Positions 1 through 7,695 of a stretch of 64,000 nucleotides of DNA are shown piece after piece. The notes below the pieces were generated by a model that ran no database searches, was not told the origin of the DNA, and worked only from the letters and a program-made list of their open reading frames with translations. The stretch covers positions 1-64,000 of the forward strand of contig NZ_JACHLN010000005.1 of NCBI RefSeq assembly GCF_014204495.1. The letters are read 5' to 3'. Numbering within the stretch: the first letter of the stretch is position 1; every line of letters begins with the position of its first letter. The position numbers were made by a program, and so were the translations under genes. This DNA is from Sphingomonas kyeonggiensis. Its GTDB lineage: Bacteria > Pseudomonadota > Alphaproteobacteria > Sphingomonadales > Sphingomonadaceae.

Positions 1-90
1 CTGGGTCATACGAAGATCGAGAACACGGTCCGATATCTAGGCGTCGACATTGAAGATGCTCTGACGCTTGCTGAACGAACGGAGATCTGA
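1..90 (+). CDS. Tyrosine site-specific integrase, C-terminal end (partial, cut by window edge)
   Basis: Frame 1 reads LGHTKIENTVRYLGVDIE and then about 11 more residues to a TGA at 88-90. LGHTKxExTVRYLG is the typical last block of tyrosine recombinases: the LGH carries the second active-site His and the Y of VRYLG sits at the nucleophile position. Only 29 residues lie in the window, so nothing can be said of the rest of the enzyme. A stem-loop follows at 98-126. A decayed second copy of this end lies at 36735-36992 and shares the downstream non-coding sequence too. Confidence 0.8.
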   Translation: MGHTKIENTVRYLGVDIEDALTLAERTEI

Positions 91-97
91 GGCTGCC

Positions 98-126
98 GCG
101 GTCCATCCGTGCTCAAGATGGGCCGC
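98..126 (+). terminator. Stem-loop after integrase
   Basis: GCGGTCCATC and GATGGGCCGC pair as a 10-bp stem (one G-T wobble) around a 9-nt loop, 7 bp after the integrase stop. No clear T run follows, so termination is inferred. The same hairpin, perfectly paired, follows the integrase remnant at 37013-37041. Confidence 0.55.
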
Positions 127-142
127 TCTGACGCCGGACGGC

Positions 143-167
143 TATGCGCCCCGGTTGCGGTCGTTCG
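143..167. repeat. Dispersed intergenic repeat, core copy 1
   Basis: Contains the core GCGCCCCGGTTGCGGTCG, close to copies at 15149-15173, 30019-30043 and 37058-37083. Confidence 0.6.
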
Positions 168-305
168 ACCACGCTCGCGCACACCCGAAAGCCGTCGTTC
201 GTAATATCCGAAAAAATCGTCCTATGGGACAGATCTCGATCGAGGCCGTGAGCCTGTAGCCTGCGAATTGAAGCACCGTACACCGGACTATTGCGGGCAA
301 CGAGT

Positions 306-1778
306 TCAGCGACCGAGTGTGCCAGTTCCGTCGGACGCCTGCGGAGCGTCCCAACCACCCCCCAGCGCGCGGAACGACGCGATCGCCGCCCGCGCGGCAG
401 CGGCTCTCGCCTGAATTTCGGCATCTCGGCTGGCGAGAAGTCGCTGGTCGGCGTCGAGCACGTCGAGCAGGCTGGAGACTCCCCCCTTGTAGGCCGCGAG
501 CGAGGATGCGCGGGCCTTGGCGAGCGATGCGACACCCTGGTCGAGGATCTGGCCGCGGGCCTGCTGCTTGAGGAGCGCCGAAAAGGCATTCTCCACATCC
601 TCCGACGCCCTTAGGACCGTCAGGCGATAGGCGGCCAGCGCCTCGGCGCTACGGCCGCGCGAGGCGTCGATCTCGGCGTCGATGCGGCCGAAGTCGAACA
701 GACGCCAGCGCAATCCCAGAACGCCGCTCGCTTGGTTGGCATTGCCGCCAAACAGGCTGCCGACGCCCATGGTCGCCGTGCCGAGGAGCCCGCTGAGCGA
801 GAATTTCGGATAATATTCGGAGATCGCCACACCAATGCGCGCGTTCGACGTGGCGAGTGTGCGTTCGGCCGCGATGATGTCCGGGCGCCGGCGGAGCAAG
901 GCGGCCGGACCGCCGGCGTCGGAGACTGCAGGGACGCTGGGAATCGGCGCGATGGCCGCAAGCTCGGGCCGAACCGAACCAGGCTGGAGGCCGAGCAGCA
1001 CATCGAGCGCGTTCATCGTGGCGTCGAGATTCTGCTCGAGTTCCGGAACGCCGGCCCTCACTTGGGCTAGGGCCCCCTCGGCCTGCCGTAGTTGCAATTC
1101 GGCCGCCACCCCCTTGCGGTACTGGAGCCCGACCAGATCGACCAGCTGCTGCTGGACCTGCTGCTGGTTGCGCGCCACATCGAGTCGCGCCTGAAGGCTG
1201 CGGATCGCGACATAGGTGTCGGCCGTCTGCGCTGCGACGGCGAGCCGCGCGGCGACGGCACCAGCAGCGGATGCCTGCCAGTTGGCCCGCGCGGCGTCGC
1301 GCGCCGCGTCCTTGCCACCGAAGAGATCGAGTTCCCAGCTCGCGCCAAGGTTCAATTCATAGCTCTGCGCCTCGCGTTCGAAACCTGGCAAGGCGCTGGC
1401 GATGCGGCCCTGCGGTGTCTCGATCGACTGATAACTCTCGCTCGCCTGGCCGCTGACCTGTCCGGACGGAAGGAGGTCGGCTTTGGCATGGCGCAGGGCG
1501 GCGCGCGCCTGCACGATGCGGGCGGTCGCCTGCTGCAGGTCGAGATTCTGCGCCAGCGCGCGTTCGACCAGGCTCACGAGGAGTGGATCGTCGAACGATC
1601 GCCACCAGTTCACCAAGTCGACCTTCGCTGCCTGCCCCGTGGCGGCCTCGACGGCGGGGCCGCCCAGGAAGGCAGGCGGGGCCGTCGTCTGCGGCGAGAC
1701 ATAGGCCGGACCGATGGCACAGCCACCGAGTAGCGCAGCCGCTCCGGCCACCGTCAGGATCGAAGATGAAATGCGCAT
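306..1778 (-). CDS. RND efflux outer-membrane factor lipoprotein, NodT family
   Basis: 490 residues, the usual length for TolC-like outer-membrane factors of the NodT/OprM type. The chosen ATG at 1778 starts a lipoprotein signal, MRISSSILTVAGAAALLGGC, with lipobox LGGC at residues 17-20. Upstream in-frame ATGs at 1814 and 1802 would add residues before a complete signal, so they are less likely. The mature protein begins AIGPAYVSPQ, typical of the family, and carries the two repeated helical halves (YPKFSLSG region near residue 330). It should form the trimeric outer-membrane duct for the adaptor and pump encoded at 2580-6766. It is divergent from the TetR gene, and the shared promoter holds a palindrome at 1819-1844. 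Confidence 0.92.
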   Translation of the reverse strand: MRISSSILTVAGAAALLGGCAIGPAYVSPQTTAPPAFLGGPAVEAATGQAAKVDLVNWWRSFDDPLLVSLVERALAQNLDLQQATARIVQARAALRHAKADLLPSGQVSGQASESYQSIETPQGRIASALPGFEREAQSYELNLGASWELDLFGGKDAARDAARANWQASAAGAVAARLAVAAQTADTYVAIRSLQARLDVARNQQQVQQQLVDLVGLQYRKGVAAELQLRQAEGALAQVRAGVPELEQNLDATMNALDVLLGLQPGSVRPELAAIAPIPSVPAVSDAGGPAALLRRRPDIIAAERTLATSNARIGVAISEYYPKFSLSGLLGTATMGVGSLFGGNANQASGVLGLRWRLFDFGRIDAEIDASRGRSAEALAAYRLTVLRASEDVENAFSALLKQQARGQILDQGVASLAKARASSLAAYKGGVSSLLDVLDADQRLLASRDAEIQARAAAARAAIASFRALGGGWDAPQASDGTGTLGR

Positions 1779-1818
1779 GCTTCCATTCGCCAGCAGTCCC
1801 ATAAACCATCTCATGGTA

Positions 1819-1844
1819 TGTGACGAATAACGTATTTGGTCACA
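1819..1844. promoter_or_regulatory. Probable TetR operator, site 1
   Basis: TGTGAC, 14 bp, then GTCACA form a 26-bp palindrome between the divergent outer-membrane factor and TetR genes. The inner bases are also partly symmetrical. The same half-sites at the same spacing occur at 2516-2541 before the adaptor-pump operon, so one repressor probably controls both transcripts and itself. A TTGACA on the minus strand just beyond it could be a -35 box for the outer-membrane factor gene. Confidence 0.7.
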
Positions 1845-1882
1845 ATTTGTCAATTCGGACTTTTGACGCTATGGGTGCGGCC

Positions 1883-2500
1883 ATGAAAAATCAGAACACA
1901 AGCAAGGCTGCCACGCGCGGACCGGCTGAGCATTCCGTGCGGGACCAGATCGTCGATGCCGCCCGCGAATGCTTCGCCCATTACGGCTATGGCAAGACGA
2001 CGGTGTCGGATCTCGCGCGTGAGATCGGCTTCTCTAAGGCCTATATCTACCGCTTTTTCGAATCGAAGCAGGCGATCGGCGAGGCGATCTGCGCCGAGTG
2101 TGTGGGCGGCCTATTCGACCAGGTCCGGGAGGCAGTGGGCGAAGGGGGCGACGCGACCGACAAGCTGCGGAGATTCGCGAGGACCGCCACCACCGCTACC
2201 GTGGAACTGCTCTTCACAGACCGCAAGCTCTACGAGATCGCGGTTTATGCGTCGTCCGAAAACTGGGAGGTCGTGCGGGCCTATATCGAGCGAATGCAGG
2301 GCCTGCTCGAAGAGATCCTCAAGGAAGGCCGCGAGAATGGCGAGTTCGAGCGCAAGACCCCGCTCGACGAAACCCGCCGATCGATCTTCTATGCCCTCAA
2401 GCCCTTCATCGACCCCGTTTTCCTCGAGCGCAGCCTCGATCTGCTTCCCGACGCGCAGACCGAGGTAACCGGCCTGGTGCTGCGCAGTCTCGCGCCTTGA
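1883..2500 (+). CDS. TetR/AcrR-family transcriptional repressor of the efflux locus
   Basis: 205 residues from the ATG at 1883. An in-frame ATG at 1871 is the alternative; GGGTG at 1873-1877 suits the later one. The N-terminal helix-turn-helix is clear: VRDQIVDAARECFAHYGYGKTTVSDLAREIGFSKAYIYRFFESKQAI, written here in family order as helix 1, turn, recognition helix SKAYIYRFF. The C-terminal half is the variable ligand-binding helical domain. Its position between the outer-membrane factor and the adaptor-pump operon, with matching palindromes on both sides, argues for local autorepression released by a pump substrate. The inducer cannot be read from sequence. Confidence 0.9.
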   Translation: MKNQNTSKAATRGPAEHSVRDQIVDAARECFAHYGYGKTTVSDLAREIGFSKAYIYRFFESKQAIGEAICAECVGGLFDQVREAVGEGGDATDKLRRFARTATTATVELLFTDRKLYEIAVYASSENWEVVRAYIERMQGLLEEILKEGRENGEFERKTPLDETRRSIFYALKPFIDPVFLERSLDLLPDAQTEVTGLVLRSLAP

Positions 2501-2515
2501 AGTCAGAAGCTTATA

Positions 2516-2541
2516 TGTGACTAGTTGACAATATAGTCACT
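2516..2541. promoter_or_regulatory. Probable TetR operator, site 2
   Basis: TGTGAC, 14 bp, then GTCACT lies 38 bp before the adaptor start. Half-sites and spacing match site 1 at 1819-1844. A TTGACA at 2525-2530 lies inside the palindrome, so bound repressor would cover a candidate -35 box; no good -10 is evident. Confidence 0.65.
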
Positions 2542-2579
2542 CGATGACATTTGGTTCCCGCTGAACAGGAGGAACCTGC

Positions 2580-3662
2580 GTGTCGACATCGTCTTGCGCC
2601 CGAACGGTCGGGCTCCTTGGGCTGACAGCCGTTGCGCTGGCCGGCTGCGGGCAGTCGGGCGCTGACCCGCGCACCGCGCCGCCGCTGGTGCGAATCGCGT
2701 CTGCCGGTGCCGCCGAAGGAGGCGCCCGCGAATTCACCGGCATCGTGGGCGCCCGCGTGCAGAGTGATCTCGGCTTTCGTGTCGGCGGCAAGGTGGTGGC
2801 GCGGCTCGTCGAAGCCGGTCAGACCGTGCGCCGCGGCCAGCCTCTCATGCGCATCGATGCGGCCGACTATGCGCTCGCGGCGCAGGCGGCGGCCGGCACG
2901 GTCGCCGCCGCCCGCGCCCGCGCAGTTCAGGCCAGCGCCGATGAACAGCGCTACCGCGATCTGGTGTCCGCGGGAGCGGTCTCCGCCTCCGCCTACGACC
3001 AGGCCAAGGCAGCAGCGCTTTCGGCTCGTGCGCAGCTCTCCGCCGCCGAGGCCCAGGCACGGGTCAGCCGCAACGATACCGGCTATACGTTGCTGGTTGC
3101 CGACGCGGACGGCGTGGTCGCCGAGACGCTGGCCGAGCCGGGGCAAGTGGTCGCGGCCGGCCAGACCGTCGTCCGCCTTGCCCGCTCCGGTCCACGCGAA
3201 GCCATCGTTGCACTGCCCGAGACGCTTCGCCCCGCACTGGGCGCGGAAGCGGAGGCCCGGACCTATAGCGGACTCGATGGGCAGGCGCGATTGCGGCAAC
3301 TGAGCGACGCCGCCGATCCAGCGACGCGGACTTTCGAGGCGCGTTTCGTCCTCTCCGGCGCTCCCGCCGCTGCACCTCTGGGATCGACGATAACGATCCG
3401 AGTTGGCGCTCCCGGCAAGCCGGCAGCGATCGCGGTCCCGCTCGCCGCTATCTACGATCGTGGACAGGGGCCGGGAGTCTGGATCGTCGGCAGCGGAAAT
3501 AGTCCCAGGGTCACCTGGCGTCCGGTACGGCTAACCGAAATCGGCGACGAGAAGGCTGTCGTGGCCGCAGGCTTGCGCCTGGGCGAGCGCTTCGTCGCGC
3601 TGGGCGCACACATGCTTCACCAGGGCCAGCCGGTCCGCGTCGCGGCGGGAGCGGTCCGTTGA
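2580..3662 (+). CDS. RND efflux periplasmic adaptor (membrane fusion lipoprotein)
   Basis: 360 residues starting at GTG 2580, 5-6 bp after the strong ribosome site AGGAGGAA at 2567-2574. A lipoprotein signal ends at lipobox LAGC with Cys23. The order is a short beta-barrel strand, the barrel-sandwich half GFRVGGKVVARLVEAGQTV, an alpha hairpin (about residues 90-165), the second sandwich half and a beta-barrel, as in AcrA/MexA-type adaptors. It bridges the inner-membrane pump and the outer-membrane duct. The stop overlaps the pump start (TTGA), which implies translational coupling. Confidence 0.92.
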   Translation: MSTSSCARTVGLLGLTAVALAGCGQSGADPRTAPPLVRIASAGAAEGGAREFTGIVGARVQSDLGFRVGGKVVARLVEAGQTVRRGQPLMRIDAADYALAAQAAAGTVAAARARAVQASADEQRYRDLVSAGAVSASAYDQAKAAALSARAQLSAAEAQARVSRNDTGYTLLVADADGVVAETLAEPGQVVAAGQTVVRLARSGPREAIVALPETLRPALGAEAEARTYSGLDGQARLRQLSDAADPATRTFEARFVLSGAPAAAPLGSTITIRVGAPGKPAAIAVPLAAIYDRGQGPGVWIVGSGNSPRVTWRPVRLTEIGDEKAVVAAGLRLGERFVALGAHMLHQGQPVRVAAGAVR

Positions 3663-6600
3663 GCGAGACGTCCGAACCCAAGGGCAGGTTCAACCTGTCC
3701 GCCCTCGCGGTGCGCGAACGGGCAGTCACATTGTTCTTCATCATCGCCATCTCCGCTGCCGGACTCGTGGCTTTCCTGAGCCTCGGCCGCGCCGAGGACC
3801 CGAGCTTCACCATCAAGCAGATGACGGTGGTCACCGCATGGCCCGGCGCCACCGCGCAGGACATGCAGGACCAGGTCGCCGAGCCGCTCGAGAAGCGCCT
3901 GCAGGAGCTGCGCTGGTACGATCGCGCGGAGACGTTCACGCGGCCCGGCCTTGCCTTCACCACTTTGCTCCTGCGTGACCAGACGCCCCCATCCGAAGTG
4001 CAGGAGCAATTCTACCAGGCGCGCAAGAAGCTTCAGGACGAGACCCCGAGGCTCCCGCGCGGCGTCGCCGGCCCGTTCGTCAACGACGAATATGGCGACG
4101 TGACCTTCGCGCTCTATGCGCTGAAGGCAAAGGGCGAGCCGCAAAGGGACCTTGCCCGGCAGGCGGAGACGCTGCGCCAGCGGCTGCTGCATGTGCCGGG
4201 GGTCAAGAAGGTCAATATCGTCGGCGAGCGGCCGGAGCGCATCTATGTCGAGTTCGCGCAGGACCGGCTGGCGACGCTGGGCATCGCACCGCGCGCGATC
4301 TTCGCCGCGCTCGCGCAGCAGAACCTGGTCACCCCGGCGGGCGCGATCGAGGCGAACGGGCCGCAGGTGCAGGTCCGGCTCGACGGCGCGTTCGACGATC
4401 TCGAAAAGATCCGCGACCTGCCGATCGTCGCCAATGGCAGGACCCTGCGTCTGGCGGACATCGCCGAGGTTCGGCGCGGCTATGAGGATCCGGCGACCTT
4501 CCTGATCCGCAACCAGGGCGAGCCGACCCTGCTGCTCGGCGTGATCATGCGCGAGGGCTGGAACGGGCTTGAACTCGGTAAGTCGCTTAAGGCCGAAGTC
4601 CAGGCGATCTCGTCGGAGCTGCCGCTCGGAATGGTCCTCGCTCCCGTGACCGACCAGTCGGAGAACATCTCGGCGGCCGTCGATCAGTTCATGCGCACCT
4701 TCCTCGAGGCGTTGGCGATCGTGATGATCGTCAGCCTCGTCGCGCTCGGCTGGCGAGTCGGCGTCGTCGTGGCGGGGGCGGTGCCGCTGACGCTCGCGAT
4801 CGTGCTCGTCATCATGTGGGCAACGGGCAGGGTGCTGGACCGCATCACGCTCGGCTCGCTGGTTCTTGCGCTCGGGCTGCTCGTCGACGACGCCATCATC
4901 GCGATCGAGATGATGGTCGTGAAGATGGAAGAGGGGTTCGACCGAATCAAGGCGTCGGCCTATGCTTGGAGCCATACCGCCGCGCCGATGCTTGCCGGAA
5001 CGCTGGTGACGGTGATCGGCCTGATGCCCGTGGGCTTCGCAAAGTCCACGGCGGGAGAATATGCCGGCAACATATTCTGGGTCGTCGGCTTCGCCCTGCT
5101 GGCCTCCTGGCTCGTCGCGGTGATCTTCACCCCCTATATGGGCGTCAAGCTGCTGCCGGCGATCAAGCCGGTCGCGGGCGGCCACGACGCCATCTACGAA
5201 ACGCCGCGCTACCAGAAGGTGCGCCAGCTGATCCGCTGGGCGGTGAAGCGCAACCGGGTGGTGACGATCGCAACGGTGGCGGCGTTCCTCGTCGCTGGTG
5301 CGGGCATGGTGCTGGTGAAGAAGCAGTTCTTCCCCACCTCCGACCGGCCCGAGGTGCTGGTCGAGGTCCAGATGCCCAAGGGTACCTCGATCGAACAGAC
5401 CAGCGCCTCGAGCGAGGCGGTCGAGGCGTGGCTACGCAAGCAGCCCGAGGCGAAGATCATCACCGCCTATGTCGGCCAGGGCGCGCCGCGCTTCTTCATG
5501 TCGCTCTCGCCCGAATTGCCCGATCCCTCTTTCGCCAAGATCATCGTGCGAACACCGGACGAGGAGGCGCGCGAGGCGTTGAAGGGGCGGTTGCGGCGGG
5601 CGGTCGCCGACGGCCTCGCCCCTGCGGCACGCGTGCGGGTAACGCAGCTCGTCTTCGGTCCCCCTTCTCCCTATCCGGTGGCGTTCCGGGTCAGCGGCCC
5701 GGATGTCGAAAAATTGCGCGCTATCGGCGAGCAGGTCCGCGCGATCATGACCAGCGATCCCATGATGCGAACCGTCAACACCGACTGGGGCGAGCGCGTA
5801 CCGACACTGCACTTCGTGCTTGATCAGGACCGGCTGCGCGCCATGGGCCTGACCTCGGGCGATGTCGGCGAGCAGCTGCAGTTCCTGCTCTCGGGGGTGA
5901 CCGTCTCGCAGGCTCGCGAGGATATCCGCACGGTCGAGGTAGTGGCGCGGTCCGCCGGAAAGGCCCGCCTGGATCCGGCGCGCATCGGCGACTTCACGCT
6001 GACCGCGACGAACGGCCAGCGCGTGCCGATCAGCCAGATCGGCAAGCTCGAGCTGCGGATGGAGGACCCGATCCTGCTCCGCCGGGACCGCGTGCCGACG
6101 ATCACCGTGCGCGGCGACATCGCCGACGGCCTACAGCCTCCCGACGTCTCGACCGCCATGCTCAAGAAGCTCCAGCCGGTGATCGACACGCTCCCCTCCG
6201 GCTACCATATCGCCATGGGCGGCTCGATCGAGGAGGCGGGCAAGGCCAATGCCGCGCTCGCGCCTATCTTCCCGATCATGATCCTCTTGATGATGATTGT
6301 CATCATTCTGCAGGTTCGCAGCTTCTCGGCGATGACGATCGTGCTGCTGACCGCACCGCTGGGGCTGATCGGCGTGGTGCCGACGCTGCTGCTCACCGGC
6401 CAGCCTTTCGGGTTCAACGCGATCCTGGGGCTGATTTCGCTGGCGGGCATCCTGATGCGCAACACGCTGATCCTGATCGGGCAGATCCATGAGAATGAGG
6501 AGAATGGTCGCTCCCCCTTCGACGCTGTGGTCGAGGCTACTGTGCAGCGTTCCCGGCCGGTGATCCTGACGGCGCTCGCCGCGGTGCTCGCCTTCGTGCC

Positions 6601-6766
6601 GCTCACGCATTCGGTGTTCTGGGGGGCGATGGCGTTCACCCTGATCGGCGGCACGCTGGTCGGAACGATCCTCACCCTAGTCTTCCTGCCGGCGCTCTAT
6701 GCGCTCTGGTATCGGATCAAGCCCACTGCGGAGGGCCAGGCGCATCTGGCGGAGGTGACCGCATGA
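3659..6766 (+). CDS. RND-family efflux pump, inner-membrane permease (HAE1-like)
   Basis: 1035 residues, normal for AcrB-type pumps. Translation begins at TTG 3659, overlapping the adaptor stop; no nearby ATG fits better. TM1 is near residues 23-42. The proton-relay pair D410-D411 lies in TM4 (LGLLVDDAIIAIE). There are two large periplasmic loops and the second half repeats the topology with QVRSFSAMTIVLLTAPLG near residue 880. The N-terminus (RFNLSALAVRERAVTLFF) and the AEDPSFTIKQM block resemble the branch of pumps annotated as efflux RND transporter permease in alphaproteobacteria. Substrate is unknown; multidrug or biocide export is the family expectation. Confidence 0.94.
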   Translation: MSETSEPKGRFNLSALAVRERAVTLFFIIAISAAGLVAFLSLGRAEDPSFTIKQMTVVTAWPGATAQDMQDQVAEPLEKRLQELRWYDRAETFTRPGLAFTTLLLRDQTPPSEVQEQFYQARKKLQDETPRLPRGVAGPFVNDEYGDVTFALYALKAKGEPQRDLARQAETLRQRLLHVPGVKKVNIVGERPERIYVEFAQDRLATLGIAPRAIFAALAQQNLVTPAGAIEANGPQVQVRLDGAFDDLEKIRDLPIVANGRTLRLADIAEVRRGYEDPATFLIRNQGEPTLLLGVIMREGWNGLELGKSLKAEVQAISSELPLGMVLAPVTDQSENISAAVDQFMRTFLEALAIVMIVSLVALGWRVGVVVAGAVPLTLAIVLVIMWATGRVLDRITLGSLVLALGLLVDDAIIAIEMMVVKMEEGFDRIKASAYAWSHTAAPMLAGTLVTVIGLMPVGFAKSTAGEYAGNIFWVVGFALLASWLVAVIFTPYMGVKLLPAIKPVAGGHDAIYETPRYQKVRQLIRWAVKRNRVVTIATVAAFLVAGAGMVLVKKQFFPTSDRPEVLVEVQMPKGTSIEQTSASSEAVEAWLRKQPEAKIITAYVGQGAPRFFMSLSPELPDPSFAKIIVRTPDEEAREALKGRLRRAVADGLAPAARVRVTQLVFGPPSPYPVAFRVSGPDVEKLRAIGEQVRAIMTSDPMMRTVNTDWGERVPTLHFVLDQDRLRAMGLTSGDVGEQLQFLLSGVTVSQAREDIRTVEVVARSAGKARLDPARIGDFTLTATNGQRVPISQIGKLELRMEDPILLRRDRVPTITVRGDIADGLQPPDVSTAMLKKLQPVIDTLPSGYHIAMGGSIEEAGKANAALAPIFPIMILLMMIVIILQVRSFSAMTIVLLTAPLGLIGVVPTLLLTGQPFGFNAILGLISLAGILMRNTLILIGQIHENEENGRSPFDAVVEATVQRSRPVILTALAAVLAFVPLTHSVFWGAMAFTLIGGTLVGTILTLVFLPALYALWYRIKPTAEGQAHLAEVTA

Positions 6767-7125
6767 GCGAGGCCGCGGCTATCGATCCCGCCATTTCGGC
6801 GGACGACCCCCTCGAGCCACTCGAGGGGCGCTGGGTGTTGCGGATACTCATCTGCCTCAACGCGGGCGCGCACCGGTTTGCTGACCTTAGATCGGCGATC
6901 CCGCGTGTCAGCGCGAACATCCTCACCGACCGGCTGCGCACGCTGGAATGCGCGGGGCTCGTCGAGCGGCGCTACCTTCCAGCTCCGTACGCCAGCCATG
7001 TCTACGCGCTGACCGAGGTCGCCACGTCCCTCAAAACAACGCTGGATGGGCTGGCCAGCTGGCGAGCGTCACAATCCAAGATGTCCATCCCCTCGCGTCG
7101 CCCTGGAAAGGAGCAATCACGATGA
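6763..7125 (+). CDS. HxlR-family winged-helix regulator
   Basis: 120 residues; ATG 6763 overlaps the pump stop as ATGA. The HxlR pattern is visible: LEGRWVLRILICLNAGAHRF, then DLRSAIPRVSANILTDRLRTLE, then the wing with GLVERRYLPAPYASHVYALTE. The usual N-terminal redox Cys of HxlR proteins is absent, so sensing is probably not thiol-based. Co-transcription with the pump suggests it tunes this or a related promoter. It is an unusual second regulator in an operon already controlled by TetR. Confidence 0.85.
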   Translation: MSEAAAIDPAISADDPLEPLEGRWVLRILICLNAGAHRFADLRSAIPRVSANILTDRLRTLECAGLVERRYLPAPYASHVYALTEVATSLKTTLDGLASWRASQSKMSIPSRRPGKEQSR

Positions 7126-7277
7126 AGCTGAAGGAAGCCGCGCGCCGGATCTGGCGCTCTTTCGAGGCGCTCGCGCAGGCAGACGACTATGATCCGCTGA
7201 CCGACGTCCTGTTGCGGGTCGAGCGGCTGGAGCGCGCGGTTGCCGAGCTCCGTAAGCCTGCCGCAACCTCCCCCTGA
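7122..7277 (+). CDS. Small acidic/helical protein coupled to the efflux operon
   Basis: 51 residues from ATG 7122, which overlaps the HxlR stop (ATGA) and has AAAGGAG at about 7107-7112. The sequence begins MKLKEAARRIWRSFEALAQ and contains LLRVERLERAVAELR, consistent with an amphipathic helix or short coiled coil. No signal peptide or membrane segment is seen. Tight coupling supports a real gene. I do not recognise the family. Confidence 0.6.
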   Translation: MKLKEAARRIWRSFEALAQADDYDPLTDVLLRVERLERAVAELRKPAATSP

Positions 7278-7288
7278 CCGGCCGGCGA

Positions 7289-7321
7289 GCATCGCGTGCC
7301 GGGCTCGGCGCGTCGCGATGC
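7289..7321 (+). terminator. Nested stem-loop, possible end of the efflux operon
   Basis: GCATCGCG (7289-7296) pairs with CGCGATGC (7314-7321), and an inner GCCG/CGGC pair shortens the loop. It starts 11 bp after the last gene of the operon. There is no T run, so intrinsic termination is uncertain. Confidence 0.4.
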
Positions 7322-7470
7322 ACTCCCACCTTCAACGCGCCAACGCTTGTGCGGCGACGATCACAGGAACCCGCGAATGACTGACTGTGGGTCGTGAGCT
7401 GTCGCTCGGGCGGAGCCGGCGGCGAATGGCAGCTGTCGAGATCGCCGGGACTCAAAACGGACTATCAGCA

Positions 7471-7542
7471 AGCGGCCCACGAGGTGCCGGACCGCGTTTT
7501 GAGAAACCGGCCAGTCGGGAATGCGCCCTAATAGCTGTCGCG
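7471..7542. repeat. Dispersed intergenic repeat, long copy
   Basis: Starts with GCGGCCCACGAGGTGCCGG, continues through CCAGTCGGGAATGCGCCC. It matches 15099-15173 almost base for base over the first 55 bp and more loosely the copies at 27698, 29961 and 31510. Confidence 0.7.
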
Positions 7543-7695
7543 CAGCAGCCTCGAACGTGCCCCTTAAACCTGCCGTTCGTGTCTCCGTGGACCAAGCTTG
7601 CCGGCGTTTCGATGCTGTCGCCAATCTGAAATGATCGGGCCGTACGGGCAGTCGCAGGTGCGGCGTCGGGTTTGTCGCCACCCCTCATCCGAAAG

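Larger units (their letters stand above)
7278..7695. other. Gene-free stretch with stem-loop and dispersed repeat
   Basis: No convincing gene is seen. The stretch holds a nested stem-loop at 7289-7321 and a long copy of the dispersed intergenic repeat at 7471-7542. The remaining sequence shows no motif I can name. Confidence 0.6.

Noticed and set aside
3617..5185. Minus-strand open frame of 522 codons inside the pump gene
   Set aside because: Antisense to the conserved RND transmembrane region; composition (D, R, H, Q rich) and lack of motifs mark it as a shadow.
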